Counted from the stretch's first letter, positions 44,541 to 54,534 are shown. The stretch is DNA of 64,000 nucleotides from Eutrophocola sp049446715 (GCA_049446715.1 JBMTQX010000006.1:24332-88331), one strand, 5' to 3'. Made by a program: numbers and translations. The notes: generated by a model not told the origin, from the letters alone.

Positions 44541-46217
44541 ATGAGCGAAAGTTTCGCAGAACTTTTTGAAGAAAGTTTAAAAGACATCGACATGAAACCC
44601 GGCTCCATCGTGACCGGGACCATTATTGACATCGATTCTGAGTGGATCACTGTCAATGCCGGCTTGAAGTCCGAAGGCGTGATTGAACGCCGCGAATTCG
44701 AGAATGAAAGCGGAGAATTTACACTGCAGATTGGCGACGAGGTCAAAGTGGCCCTCGATGCCGTGGAAGACGGTTTTGGTGCCACCAAGCTCTCCCGCGA
44801 AAAAGCCAAGCGTGCAGAATCCTGGATGGTGCTCGAACAGGCCTTTGAAAAAGACGAACCTGTCATGGGTATCATCAATGGCAAGGTCAAGGGCGGTTTC
44901 ACTGTCGATGTGAACACGATCCGCGCCTTCCTGCCGGGTTCACTGGTTGACGTACGTCCGGTACGCGAAGTGGACCACCTTATGTACAAGGAACTGGAAT
45001 TCAAGCTGATCAAGCTGGACCAGAAACGCAACAACGTCGTGGTTTCCCGTCGTGCAGTCCTGGAATCTGTCAACACGGCCGAGCGTGACGAACTGCTCGC
45101 CAGTCTGCAAGAAGGCCAGAACGTCAAGGGTGCGGTCAAGAATCTCACCGATTACGGTGCCTTCGTGGACCTGGGTGGTGTCGACGGCCTGCTGCACATT
45201 ACCGACATGTCTTGGAAGCGTATCAAGCATCCGAGCGAAATCGTCAACGTGGGTGACGAGATTGACGTCAAGGTCCTCAAGTTCGACCGTGAGCGTAACC
45301 GCGTATCTCTTGGCTTGAAGCAGCTGGGTGAAGATCCCTGGATCGATATCAAGAGTCGTTACCCGGAAAACACCAGGGTCAAGGCGGTTGTCACCAACCT
45401 GACCGACTACGGCTGTTTTGCCGAGCTGGAAGAGGGTGTGGAAGGTCTGGTACACGTCTCAGAAATGGACTGGACCAACAAGAACATTCATCCGTCCAAG
45501 CTGGTGCAGCTGGGTGACGAAGTGGAAGTGATGATTCTGGACATCGACCAGGAGCGTCGCCGCATCTCCCTGGGCCTGAAACAGTGTCAGCAGAATCCGT
45601 GGGACGTGTTCGCCGAGAAGTTCAAGAAAGGCGACCGCATTTCCGGCAACATCAAGTCCATCACCGATTTCGGTATCTTTATCGGCCTGGAAGGCGATAT
45701 CGACGGACTGGTACACCTGTCAGACATCAGCTGGGAAGAGCCAGGTGAACAGGCCGTGCGCCAGTACACCAAGGGCGACAAGCTCGATACCGTGATCCTG
45801 TCGGTTGATCCTGAACGTGAGCGTATCTCTCTGGGAATCAAACAGCTTTCCGACGACCCGTTTGCCAACTTCGCCGGCCAGAACGAAAAGAACAGCATCG
45901 TGAAAGGCACCGTGAAGGAAGTGGACGCCAAGGAAGCCATCATCACTCTGTCCGATGGTATTGAAGGCGTCCTGAAGGCGTCTGAAATCAGCCGTGACCG
46001 CGTGGAAGATGCCCGCAACGCCATTAACGTCGGTGAAGAAGTTGAACTGATGGTGATTGGTGTCGATCGCAAGAACCGCGTAATCAGCTTGTCCATCAAG
46101 GCCAGGGAGATTGCCGAAGAGAAAGGTGCTGTTGAAGAGCACAAGAAACAGAGCTCGACCGTGGCCGCACCGACTACTGTCGGGGACCTGCTCAAGTCCC
46201 AGCTCGACAAGGAATAG
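44541..46217 (+). CDS. rpsA: 30S ribosomal protein S1
   Basis: 558 residues with six S1 RNA-binding repeats (for example GAVKNLTDYGAFVDLGGVDG, GNIKSITDFGIFIGLEGDID). Needed for initiation on structured mRNAs. The 198-nt leader from the cmk stop includes a TATACT (near 44508) and little Shine-Dalgarno sequence, in line with the autoregulated, weak-SD rpsA leader known in enterobacteria. Confidence 0.97.
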   Translation: MSESFAELFEESLKDIDMKPGSIVTGTIIDIDSEWITVNAGLKSEGVIERREFENESGEFTLQIGDEVKVALDAVEDGFGATKLSREKAKRAESWMVLEQAFEKDEPVMGIINGKVKGGFTVDVNTIRAFLPGSLVDVRPVREVDHLMYKELEFKLIKLDQKRNNVVVSRRAVLESVNTAERDELLASLQEGQNVKGAVKNLTDYGAFVDLGGVDGLLHITDMSWKRIKHPSEIVNVGDEIDVKVLKFDRERNRVSLGLKQLGEDPWIDIKSRYPENTRVKAVVTNLTDYGCFAELEEGVEGLVHVSEMDWTNKNIHPSKLVQLGDEVEVMILDIDQERRRISLGLKQCQQNPWDVFAEKFKKGDRISGNIKSITDFGIFIGLEGDIDGLVHLSDISWEEPGEQAVRQYTKGDKLDTVILSVDPERERISLGIKQLSDDPFANFAGQNEKNSIVKGTVKEVDAKEAIITLSDGIEGVLKASEISRDRVEDARNAINVGEEVELMVIGVDRKNRVISLSIKAREIAEEKGAVEEHKKQSSTVAAPTTVGDLLKSQLDKE

Positions 46218-46272
46218 TCACGCATTGCTGTTGATGCGCAATCTGTCTGTTAAATTTTGTGAAGGATGAGCC

Positions 46273-46599
46273 ATGACCAAATCTGAACTGATTGACCAGA
46301 TCGTCTCCAAGCAAACCCAGTTGTCTGCGAAAGATGTCGAGCTGGCTGTGAAGGCAATCATTTCCTATATGTCTGAAGTTCTGGCCGATGGAGGCCGGAT
46401 AGAAATCAGGGGATTTGGCAGTTTCTCCCTGCATTACCGGGCGCCCCGTGTAGGCAGGAATCCGAAAACCGGCGAGCCGGTGGAACTGAGCGGTAAGTAT
46501 GTTCCCCATTTCAAGCCGGGCAAGGAGTTACGGGACAGGGTCAACAGCAGTATGCAGGATGATACTCCTGCTCCTGAAGCAGTGCCGTTTTTGGAATAA
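46273..46599 (+). CDS. ihfB: Integration host factor subunit beta
   Basis: 108 residues of the HU/IHF fold: MTKSELIDQIVSKQTQLSAK, EIRGFGSFSLHYRAPRVGRN and PKTGEPVELSGKYVPHFKPG. Pairs with IhfA (found near 61.8 kb). Followed by a strong terminator. Confidence 0.95.
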   Translation: MTKSELIDQIVSKQTQLSAKDVELAVKAIISYMSEVLADGGRIEIRGFGSFSLHYRAPRVGRNPKTGEPVELSGKYVPHFKPGKELRDRVNSSMQDDTPAPEAVPFLE

Positions 46600-46630
46600 C
46601 ACTGGTGTAGTTCAGGTAACGCAATGAAAG

Positions 46631-46668
46631 ACGGCAGCTTTTCTTACAGGAAGCTGCCGTTTTTTTTC
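46631..46668 (+). terminator. Rho-independent terminator after ihfB
   Basis: 10-bp perfect stem ACGGCAGCTT/AAGCTGCCGT, 10-nt loop, run of about nine T. Confidence 0.92.
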
Positions 46669-46685
46669 CTACAGGTCTTACCACC

Positions 46686-46991
46686 GTGAAAGGCTTCATA
46701 CGTTTCATCACATTCCTCGTGTTTGTCGGCATCATATTGCTGGCGTTCCTGTTTGCCGTGAATAACACCACGAGCGTCAGCTTGTGGCTTGGCAACAGCC
46801 TGCCACCCACCAGCGTGGGTGTGCTTGTGATCTGTGCCTTTGTTGCCGGTGGTTTGAGCGGCTTGTTGCTGGGCCTCGGGGTATTCCGAAATCTCAGGTA
46901 TCAGTGGCGAATCAGGCGGCTCAATGCAGAACTGGAAAAATCCAGGGAAACTCAGCCTGCTGACAACAGAAAACCGGTTCGCCGGGGTTAA
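46686..46991 (+). CDS. lapA: Lipopolysaccharide assembly protein A (LapA) domain protein
   Basis: 101 residues from a GTG at 46686. Two membrane spans (ITFLVFVGIILLAFLFAVNN and VGVLVICAFVAGGLSGLLLG) then a short cytoplasmic coiled segment. With LapB it controls LpxC stability and lipopolysaccharide assembly. Confidence 0.9.
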   Translation: MKGFIRFITFLVFVGIILLAFLFAVNNTTSVSLWLGNSLPPTSVGVLVICAFVAGGLSGLLLGLGVFRNLRYQWRIRRLNAELEKSRETQPADNRKPVRRG

Positions 46992-47005
46992 GAAACCGAT
47001 AACGC

Positions 47006-48199
47006 ATGGAAGAAAGTGTTTTCAAAGATGGCCTGCTGTACTTCCTGCTGCTGACAGCACTCGGGTTGGGGTGGTGGCTTGGTCGTCGTCGCGTGAGCGG
47101 ATATGCTCAACGCGGAGGCACACCCAACAAGGACTATTTCATTGGCCTCAACTTCCTGCTCAATGATGAGCCGGATGATGCCATTGATATCTTTATTGAA
47201 TCCCTGGAAATCAATTCCTCGACTCTCGACACCCATATGGCGCTGGGCACATTGCTGCGCCGGCGCGGCAAGGTTGATCGCTCAATCGCGGTTTACCAGG
47301 ACCTGCTGGGCCGTAGCGGTTTCACCCGCGATGAGGTTAATGAAATCAAGATCAACCTGGTGCAAAGTTATATTTCGGCAGGCCTGCTGGACAGGGCAGA
47401 GCACCTGCTTGAAGAACTGCGTCAGGAGAAAGGTGGCATCAAGGTCAAGGCGTTGGTGCACTCCGCGCATGTCTATCAGCTGGAAAAGGACTGGGTGAAC
47501 GGCGTCGCCGCGCTTACCGATCTGCTCAGGGTTTGTCCGCCGGGTAAGGGGCAGGAGTACCAGCATCTGGCTTCCCACTTTTATTGCGAGCTGGCTGAAA
47601 TAGAACTCGATAACGGGCATATGTCCCAGGCTCGTGAGTATCTGCAGCAGGCCTGGAACCAGGATCGTGGCAATGTCCGTGTCAGTATCCTCAGGGGACA
47701 TCTGGAACAGCGCTGCGGCAACTACGGCGAGGCCATCAAACAGTACCTGCAGGTCAAAAAGCAGGATTCCGTCTTTATGGCGGATGTTTTTTTCCCCTTA
47801 CTGGAGTGTTATCGCAAAGCCGGTAAAACCAAAGGGCTGCACAAGTTCATAGAAAGCAGCCTGGAATCTGAAGACCATGCCTCCGTCCTGCTGGGGCTGG
47901 CCGAACACCTGGAGCAGGAAGAAGGATCCCAGGCGGCTATTAACTTTCTGCTGCGACGCCTGGAAAGAAAGCCCTCTCTGCGATTGCTGCACCAGGCTCT
48001 GGTGCTCAAGGCAGACCTGCCTGAGGATCATCCCGAGAATCTGGCCCTGTTCCAGCGGGTACTGAACAGTTATATCAACAGCAAGGCCCAGTATTGCTGT
48101 GAGAACTGCGGTTTTGAACTGAAGAGCCTGCACTGGCATTGCCCGAGTTGTTCGCGCTGGGGCAGCGTCAAGCATGTCATGGGTGTGCTTGGCGAATGA
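47006..48199 (+). CDS. lapB: Lipopolysaccharide assembly protein B (LapB/YciM)
   Basis: 397 residues. N-terminal membrane anchor (LLYFLLLTALGLGWWLG), a chain of TPR repeats, and a C-terminal rubredoxin-like zinc ribbon (CCENCGFELKSLHWHCPSC). Adaptor for FtsH-mediated LpxC turnover. It starts 15 nt after lapA. Confidence 0.95.
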   Translation: MEESVFKDGLLYFLLLTALGLGWWLGRRRVSGYAQRGGTPNKDYFIGLNFLLNDEPDDAIDIFIESLEINSSTLDTHMALGTLLRRRGKVDRSIAVYQDLLGRSGFTRDEVNEIKINLVQSYISAGLLDRAEHLLEELRQEKGGIKVKALVHSAHVYQLEKDWVNGVAALTDLLRVCPPGKGQEYQHLASHFYCELAEIELDNGHMSQAREYLQQAWNQDRGNVRVSILRGHLEQRCGNYGEAIKQYLQVKKQDSVFMADVFFPLLECYRKAGKTKGLHKFIESSLESEDHASVLLGLAEHLEQEEGSQAAINFLLRRLERKPSLRLLHQALVLKADLPEDHPENLALFQRVLNSYINSKAQYCCENCGFELKSLHWHCPSCSRWGSVKHVMGVLGE

Positions 48200-48242
48200 C
48201 CGCCAGACAGCATTGCAGCAAGCCAATTGGAGATTGATTATC

Positions 48243-48941
48243 ATGACTTCTGACAAGCCCGTTATTCTGGCCCTGGACTTCCCTGATGGCGCGACTGCCA
48301 TGGCCATTGCCAACAAACTGGATCCCGCACTTTGCCGCGTCAAGGTGGGCAAGGAACTGTTCACCCGGGCCGGCCCCGATCTCGTCCGCCAGCTTTCCGC
48401 TGCGGGATTCGATGTATTCCTGGACCTGAAATACCATGACATACCCAATACAGTAGCTGGCGCGGTGTCCGCTGCAGCCGATCTCGGTGTCTGGATGGTC
48501 AATGTCCACGCCAGTGGAGGACGGGCAATGATGGAAGCGGCCCGCAACGCGCTGCCTGCCCATGGTGGCCCGCTACTGATTGCCGTGACCGTACTGACGA
48601 GTATGGGACAGGAAGACCTGGCGGAGATCAACGTGCCCCTGGCGCCGGATGCCCAGGTTCATGCGTTGGCCACCCTGACCAAAGATTGTGGCCTGGATGG
48701 TGTGGTGTGTTCCGCGAAAGAAACCCCGGATTTGCGCCAGGCAATGGGTGATGATTTTGTGCTCGTGACTCCCGGTATCCGTCCTGCTGGCGATAGCGCC
48801 AACGACCAAAAACGGGTGATGACACCCGCGCAGGCGATAGCCTCTGGCAGCAACTATCTGGTTATCGGCAGACCGGTGACGCAGGCTGATGATCCTGCGG
48901 CCAAACTGCAGGCCATCATGGCCGAAATCGCGGCTGGTTAA
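48243..48941 (+). CDS. pyrF: Orotidine 5'-phosphate decarboxylase
   Basis: 232 residues from the ATG at 48243 (GGAG upstream). Catalytic DLKYHDIPNTV with the conserved Lys and Asp residues, LALDFPDG at the start, and a phosphate-binding VTPGIRPAGDSANDQKR. Last step of UMP synthesis. Confidence 0.95.
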   Translation: MTSDKPVILALDFPDGATAMAIANKLDPALCRVKVGKELFTRAGPDLVRQLSAAGFDVFLDLKYHDIPNTVAGAVSAAADLGVWMVNVHASGGRAMMEAARNALPAHGGPLLIAVTVLTSMGQEDLAEINVPLAPDAQVHALATLTKDCGLDGVVCSAKETPDLRQAMGDDFVLVTPGIRPAGDSANDQKRVMTPAQAIASGSNYLVIGRPVTQADDPAAKLQAIMAEIAAG

Positions 48942-49029
48942 GCCACAGGCATTTTTTGCAAACTCTGCTACATTGACTCCAGCAGCCCTGGCTGCATCAA
49001 CAGAAACAGACATGCATGGAGGCAATGTC

Positions 49030-49398
49030 ATGAGTCAGTTTATCCGCAAGACCGGTGATGACCGGATTATCACCTGCTCAACCCATTTCATCAGAACCCC
49101 GCTCAGGATGCTGGTCATGCTGACCATGGTCCTGCTGTCCGGTGTACTGTTTGCACAGAACGCCCCAGACATTACCGGCGATCTGCAGGCGATAGAGATC
49201 GAACCGATCAATATCAATCGCGCTGATGCCGAAACTATTGCGCGTGTTTTACTTGGCATCGGCAACAGCAGGGCGGAAGCCATCGTGGACTACCGTGAGC
49301 AGTATGGTGAGTTTCACAGCCTGGAAGAACTGCAAATGGTGCGTGGTGTTGGGGAGGTCACCCTCAAAAACAATGCCGACAGGATACGCTTCGATTAG
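49030..49398 (+). CDS. ComEA-like helix-hairpin-helix protein
   Basis: 122 residues from the ATG at 49030 (GGAGGC upstream). A hydrophobic signal or anchor (MLVMLTMVLLSGVLFA), then a helix-hairpin-helix DNA-binding domain, ININRADAETIARVLLGIGN and LEELQMVRGVGEVTLKN. ComEA relatives bind incoming DNA in the periplasm during natural transformation. Terminator follows. Confidence 0.88.
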   Translation: MSQFIRKTGDDRIITCSTHFIRTPLRMLVMLTMVLLSGVLFAQNAPDITGDLQAIEIEPININRADAETIARVLLGIGNSRAEAIVDYREQYGEFHSLEELQMVRGVGEVTLKNNADRIRFD

Positions 49399-49413
49399 GC
49401 GAACAGTCCGGGG

Positions 49414-49436
49414 AAAAGGCGTTCAGGCGCCTTTTT
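49414..49436 (+). terminator. Rho-independent terminator after the ComEA gene
   Basis: AAAAGGCG, loop TTCAGG, CGCCTTTT continuing as a T-run. Confidence 0.75.
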
Positions 49437-49511
49437 CCTGTGTCCGGTTTTGTGTCACGGCATAAAGTTTGTCAGAATGCACTCCGTTTTCTGACTGCCT
49501 TGGCGTTATGC

Positions 49512-50528
49512 ATGACAACGCTTTACCTGCTGCCTGTAGCTTTCCTGCTGACATTTGCCATCTGCCGCGTTGTGATCTACGCGGCCAATCGCAAGCAGTG
49601 GCTTGACCATCCCAATGATCGCAGTTCCCACCAGGATCCGACCCCTACCGGGGGAGGAATCGGCATTGTGCTGGGTTTTATCCTTTGCTTTCTGGCAGGA
49701 TCCAGTGACGCCAATCTGGGTTTCAATCCGCTTTTAGTCCTTTTGCCGGCCGTTCTGGTAGCCGGTATCGGACTGGCTGATGATTTTTACAGCCTGGGCA
49801 TCTGGTCCAGGCTGAGTGTCCAGCTCATTGCAGTTCTGTTGGTACTGGCCGCGCTTGGCTTGCCTGTTATCCCGTTACCGACAATGATACTCTTGCCCGG
49901 GCCGGTGGCGTTCGCGTTGGCGGTTTTCGGGTTTATCTGGTTCATCAATCTGTTCAATTTCATGGACGGTATCGATGGCCTGGCAGGCGCAGAAAGCCTG
50001 TTTTTTTGCCTGGCTTTATATGGACTCTGCCTGCCGGGCCTGACACCGGATCTGGGCTATTTTGTCTTGCTGCTGTCTGCAACTGTGGCTGGGTTTTTGG
50101 TCTTAAACCTGGCGCCCGCCCGCATTTTCATGGGTGATGTCGGCAGTAACTTTCTGGGCTTTATGCTGGTTGTCATCAGCTTGTCAGTCACTTTGACGGG
50201 TCTAACCAATATCTGGGTTTGTCTGATACTGGCCGGCGTTTTTATAGTCGATGCCACGCTGACACTGATATCCCGTTGTCGCAGGGGTGAGAAATGGTAC
50301 TTCGCCCATCGCGATCATGCCTACCAGCGGGCAACAGATGTGTTGGAGAGCCATGGCAAGGTCGTGGTAATCATTACCGTGATCAACCTGTGCTGGCTTC
50401 TGCCGTGTGCCTATCTTGCCCAGCGGTTTCCGGGTTACGGACTTTTCCTCTTGCTGTTGGCCTGGCTGCCCCTGGCTGCCGTGGTAACCCAGTCTGCGAA
50501 ATTATCGGCAGGCACGCGTTCTGCCTGA
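49512..50528 (+). CDS. Undecaprenyl-phosphate glycosyl-1-phosphate transferase (WecA/WbpL type)
   Basis: 338 residues from the ATG at 49512; the GTG at 49440 is directly behind a terminator. About ten membrane spans. Family motifs: GLADDFYSLG (Mg-binding Asp pair), FNFMDGIDGLAGAE, FMGDVGSNFLGF and a C-terminal HRDHAYQRA loop. It attaches the first sugar phosphate to the lipid carrier for O-antigen-like polysaccharide. Position matches wbpL of Pseudomonas downstream of the ihfB region. Confidence 0.9.
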   Translation: MTTLYLLPVAFLLTFAICRVVIYAANRKQWLDHPNDRSSHQDPTPTGGGIGIVLGFILCFLAGSSDANLGFNPLLVLLPAVLVAGIGLADDFYSLGIWSRLSVQLIAVLLVLAALGLPVIPLPTMILLPGPVAFALAVFGFIWFINLFNFMDGIDGLAGAESLFFCLALYGLCLPGLTPDLGYFVLLLSATVAGFLVLNLAPARIFMGDVGSNFLGFMLVVISLSVTLTGLTNIWVCLILAGVFIVDATLTLISRCRRGEKWYFAHRDHAYQRATDVLESHGKVVVIITVINLCWLLPCAYLAQRFPGYGLFLLLLAWLPLAAVVTQSAKLSAGTRSA

Positions 50529-50734
50529 CGGACTCTTAATCCTGCATTAACAACCCTGTTCTACAATCTGTTGTGGGCATAGCTATGGCATGTTCAGGCT
50601 GTCGGGTATGTCGCATTTTTGGCATGACATAACAGATACACTCGGCAATATGGATTTCTTCGTCACGACATGACAGGTAATGTGAAACATGCCATCAGGC
50701 AAGACTGACTATTTACCAGGGAGAAGGGGATAGC

Positions 50735-51913
50735 ATGCTGACCAGGGAAGAGTTTATGGAATCGCTGTTAAATAGGCAGATTCTCAAGCCGGATACCACA
50801 TTGATGAGCACCTTCCTGTCAGGAAAAGCCGTATTGGTGGCAGGTGCTGGCGGCACGATTGGCGCGGCCTTGTGCAATCAGATTATCCAGCAGCAGCCAG
50901 CCACGTTGGTGCTCTACGAATTTTCCGAGCCCGCACTTCAGGCCATAACAGGCCAGCTTCGGCAGGTGCTTTCTGCGCAAAAACAGGTGTCACGCCTCAA
51001 AATAGTGCCTGTGCTGGCTTCCATCAATGATACTCCCAGGCTTAAAGCGGCGCTGCAGCACCATCGCATCGACATCATTTTTCATGCTGCAGCGTACAAG
51101 CATGTCGACCTCATCGAGAAAAATGTATTCTCGGGTATCCAGAACAATATCTTCGGTACCCGGGTGCTGGGCCATGTCGCACGCACCTGCGGTGTCGGCC
51201 ATGTGGTCTTTGTCTCTACTGACAAGGCACATCAACCTAACAGCATCATGGGAGTGACCAAGCGCCTGGCGGAACAATGCCTGCTGTCGGCGGGCCCGGA
51301 ACATACAAGAACCCGTTTCTCAATCGTGCGATTTGGTAATGTGCTTGATTCCAGCGGCTCGGTCATCCCGCTGTTTCAGCAACAAATCCTGGGAGGAGGG
51401 CCGGTGACGGTAACCCACCCGGAAATGACACGCGAGTTTCTGACGGCCATTGAAGCCGCCCAACTGACCATACAGGCCGGTGCGATTTCCCGCGGTAAAG
51501 AAGTGTTTTCCTTCAAAATCTCCGAGCCTGTCTGCATCGTTGACGTGGCACGCAAGCTCATCGGTTTGTTGGGATACAGTGAGTGTAAAACGTGCAGTGA
51601 CCTTGGTTGCCATTGTGAAAAAGGTATTCGCGTTCGCTACATCGGCTTGCGTGAAGGGGAATCGGAGGCATCTCTGAAAACGCCGCCGGGCCAGGCAATG
51701 GGCGTCACCCGTCATCCCAATATCTATACCCTGGCGAGTAAGCAGATAGATCCGGCAGTCTTTAGGGCCATACTGATCAAGTTGGAAGAAGCTTGCGAAC
51801 GGCAGGACGAAAGTGCAGCCCGCCATGCCCTGGACCATGCCGTCAGGAATCTGAACAAGCGCTTGTCAGCGCCCAGGATGGCTGAGCTGCCATCCGAGAA
51901 ATTTGCCGTCTGA
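50735..51913 (+). CDS. UDP-sugar dehydratase/epimerase of the CapD/FlaA1 family
   Basis: 392 residues, start ATG 50735 with GAAGGGG. Extended SDR: VLVAGAGGTIGAALCNQIIQ for NAD, FHAAAYKHVDLIEKN, VFVSTDKAHQPNSIMGVTKR, where Met replaces the SDR Tyr as in WbpM/FlaA1 relatives. The about 270 N-terminal membrane residues of WbpM are absent, so it is the short soluble form. Probably UDP-GlcNAc 4,6-dehydration for the polysaccharide started by the preceding enzyme. The 51914-52211 gap shows no feature. Confidence 0.88.
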   Translation: MLTREEFMESLLNRQILKPDTTLMSTFLSGKAVLVAGAGGTIGAALCNQIIQQQPATLVLYEFSEPALQAITGQLRQVLSAQKQVSRLKIVPVLASINDTPRLKAALQHHRIDIIFHAAAYKHVDLIEKNVFSGIQNNIFGTRVLGHVARTCGVGHVVFVSTDKAHQPNSIMGVTKRLAEQCLLSAGPEHTRTRFSIVRFGNVLDSSGSVIPLFQQQILGGGPVTVTHPEMTREFLTAIEAAQLTIQAGAISRGKEVFSFKISEPVCIVDVARKLIGLLGYSECKTCSDLGCHCEKGIRVRYIGLREGESEASLKTPPGQAMGVTRHPNIYTLASKQIDPAVFRAILIKLEEACERQDESAARHALDHAVRNLNKRLSAPRMAELPSEKFAV

Positions 51914-52211
51914 ATCCTGCTCAGTCGCCGCGACTTTCCTATCCTGGTTGTTAAAAACCCCAGAGACGCCTGTCTTACCTGGACTCAGCCTGTCACCTCT
52001 TGCACGGCGCCTCGGTAGCAACTTCATGGGCTCCTGTAAACCTGCCGGGTATTTTGGTCACCAATGGCAGAGGGGGCGCAAACCAGCACGTGTGATGATC
52101 ATGGCAGGCATGAAAGCTCGTAAAAGTGTCGGAAAAGAAGCTGGGAATCGGTGGAAGAGGGAGGAAAGTGGTGGATAGGGGTGGTGATACAGCGGGAAGA
52201 GGGAGGAAGAA

Positions 52212-52286
52212 ATTGGCTGCCCAACCTGGACTCGAACCAGGAACCAAGTGATTAACAGTCACCTACTCTACCATTGAGCTATTGGG
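52212..52286 (-). tRNA. tRNA-Asn (GTT)
   Basis: Minus-strand cloverleaf: acceptor TGCCCAA/TTGGGCA, D-loop TAGCTCAATGGTAGAGTA, anticodon loop CTGTTAA (GTT), T-arm GGTTCGAGTCC, encoded CCA. Confidence 0.95.
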
Positions 52287-52439
52287 CAGCTACTCGGTTT
52301 TTTTGAGAACGCGAATACTAATTACTTATCCATGACGGGTCAATACTCGACCCGGATTTATTGCCCTGATTGCATGACGTTTTCCACTTTCCCGCCATTG
52401 CCCGTAAAATAACTTGTTTACCTCCAGTCAGCAGCCCCC

Positions 52440-54470
52440 ATGGACAAACTCTTCGAGCTCAAAGCCAAGTTCAGCCCCGCCGGTGACCAGCCAGCGGCTA
52501 TCAGCGATTTGCTCGAAGGGCTGGAGGACGGTCTGGCCGCCCAGACCCTGCTGGGGGTAACCGGATCCGGTAAAACCTATACTATTGCCAACGTGATTGC
52601 CGAATCGCAGCGGCCGGCCCTCATCATGGCGCCCAACAAAACCCTGGCGGCGCAGCTATATGGTGAGTACAAGGAATTCTTTCCTCAGAATGCCGTTGAG
52701 TACTTCGTGTCCTACTACGACTACTACCAGCCTGAAGCCTACGTACCATCCTCGGATACCTATATCGAGAAAGACTCCTCGATCAACGACCATATCGAGC
52801 AGATGCGCCTGTCGGCCACCAAGTCCCTGCTGGAACGCCGCGATGTCATCGTGGTTGCCACGGTTTCCTCCATTTACGGCCTGGGTGATCCCAGCATGTA
52901 CCTGAACATGGTCTTGCATCTGAACGTCGGGGGCAAGCTGGATCAGCGTGCCTTGCTGCGTCGCCTGGCGGAACTGCAGTACAGCCGCAACGACATGGAA
53001 CTGCACCGGTCCTCATACCGGGTAAGGGGGGATGTCATCGATATCTATCCTGCAGAATCCGACGTCAACGCGATCCGCATCGAACTCTTTGATGACGAAA
53101 TAGAAAGCCTGGCCTGGTTTGATCCGCTGACGGGGGAAGTAGTCCAGCGTGTACCGCGCCTGACCGTGTTTCCCAAGTCCCATTATGTGACCTCCCGTGA
53201 CCGGCTCCAGAATGCGGTGGAAGAGATCAAAATTGAATTGCAGGAGCGCCTGGGCTATCTCGAACAGAACAATCGCCTGGTAGAGGCCCAGCGCTTGTCC
53301 CAGCGTACCCAGTTCGACCTCGAAATGATCCGGGAACTGGGTTACTGCACGGGGATCGAGAACTACTCGCGCTACCTGTCAGGGCGCAATGCCGGCGAAC
53401 CGCCTCCTACCCTGTTTGATTACCTGCCACAGGATGCCATTGTGGTTGTCGATGAATCCCATGTCTCCATTCCGCAGATCGGAGCCATGTACAAAGGCGA
53501 CCGTTCCCGCAAGGAAACCCTGGTCGAATACGGTTTTCGACTGCCTTCAGCCCTGGACAATCGTCCGTTACGGTTTGAGGAATGGGAGGCGCTCACGCCC
53601 CAGCTGATTTTTGTCTCTGCCACGCCAGGCCCTTATGAGGATGAAAAACAAGGGCAGTTGGTGCGGCAGGTGGTCCGTCCTACCGGCCTGGTCGACCCGG
53701 AACTGGAAGTTCGGCCGGCATTGCACCAGGTCGATGACCTGCTTTCCGAAGTCCGGCTGCGGGTAGAGAAGGAAGAGCGCGTGCTGGTTACCGTACTGAC
53801 CAAACGCATGGCCGAAGACCTCACCGACTACCTGGCGGAAAACGGGGTCAGGGTGCGTTACCTGCATTCCGATATCGATACCGTAGAGCGTATGGAAATT
53901 ATTCGTGACCTGCGCCTGGGCGTTTTTGATGTCCTCGTAGGTATCAACCTGCTGCGTGAGGGCCTGGATATTCCCGAGGTCTCGCTGGTGGCGGTCATCG
54001 ATGCCGACAAGGAAGGTTTTCTGCGCTCGGAACGCTCATTGATCCAGACGGTAGGCAGGGCGGCCCGCAATCTTCATGGCAAGGCGATTCTGTATGCCGA
54101 TGTCGTCACCGGCTCGATGCAGCGTGCAATTGATACCACCAATGCGCGCCGGGACATCCAGCTGGCCTTCAACAAGGAGCACAACATCACGCCAGCCGGT
54201 ATTCGCAAGGCGGTATCCGACATCATGGAAGGCGCCTCCCATGCCCCCGGGGCCTCGAAAAAGCGCAGCTACAAGGATCTGTCCAGGGTGGCTGACGAGG
54301 GCGGCGACTACCAGTCCCGGCTGTCAAGCATGAGCCAGGCCGAACTGGGCAAGGAACTCGGCAAGCTGCAGGAAAAAATGTACGAACATGCCCGGAATCT
54401 AGAGTTTGAAGAGGCCGCCCGGGTGAGGGATCAGATCCAGTCGATCAACGAGCAGTTCATGCTCGGCTGA
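52440..54470 (+). CDS. uvrB: Excinuclease ABC subunit B
   Basis: 676 residues. Walker A GVTGSGKTYT, beta-hairpin YYDYYQPEAYVPSSDTYIEKD region, helicase motifs DESHVSIPQIGAMYKGDRSR and GINLLREGLDIPEVSLV, and a C-terminal UVR coiled domain (KLQEKMYEHARNLEFEEAAR). Damage-verification helicase of nucleotide excision repair. Start ATG at 52440. Confidence 0.97.
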   Translation: MDKLFELKAKFSPAGDQPAAISDLLEGLEDGLAAQTLLGVTGSGKTYTIANVIAESQRPALIMAPNKTLAAQLYGEYKEFFPQNAVEYFVSYYDYYQPEAYVPSSDTYIEKDSSINDHIEQMRLSATKSLLERRDVIVVATVSSIYGLGDPSMYLNMVLHLNVGGKLDQRALLRRLAELQYSRNDMELHRSSYRVRGDVIDIYPAESDVNAIRIELFDDEIESLAWFDPLTGEVVQRVPRLTVFPKSHYVTSRDRLQNAVEEIKIELQERLGYLEQNNRLVEAQRLSQRTQFDLEMIRELGYCTGIENYSRYLSGRNAGEPPPTLFDYLPQDAIVVVDESHVSIPQIGAMYKGDRSRKETLVEYGFRLPSALDNRPLRFEEWEALTPQLIFVSATPGPYEDEKQGQLVRQVVRPTGLVDPELEVRPALHQVDDLLSEVRLRVEKEERVLVTVLTKRMAEDLTDYLAENGVRVRYLHSDIDTVERMEIIRDLRLGVFDVLVGINLLREGLDIPEVSLVAVIDADKEGFLRSERSLIQTVGRAARNLHGKAILYADVVTGSMQRAIDTTNARRDIQLAFNKEHNITPAGIRKAVSDIMEGASHAPGASKKRSYKDLSRVADEGGDYQSRLSSMSQAELGKELGKLQEKMYEHARNLEFEEAARVRDQIQSINEQFMLG

Positions 54471-54505
54471 CCGGCCAAACAGGCCGCGCTATATCGCTGT
54501 AATCC

Positions 54506-54534
54506 TTGTAGTTTATGGTCCTTGTCACTATAAT
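54506..54534 (+). promoter_or_regulatory. Promoter-like element upstream of tRNA-Val
   Basis: TTGTAG (54506-54511), 17-nt spacer, TATAAT (54529-54534). It lies over 200 nt before the tRNA, so the transcript would have a long leader or encode a separate small RNA. Confidence 0.45.

Noticed and set aside
51190..51280. Loss of the catalytic Tyr in the CapD-like enzyme
   Set aside because: Met at this position in STDKA...MGxTK is normal for the WbpM/FlaA1 branch.
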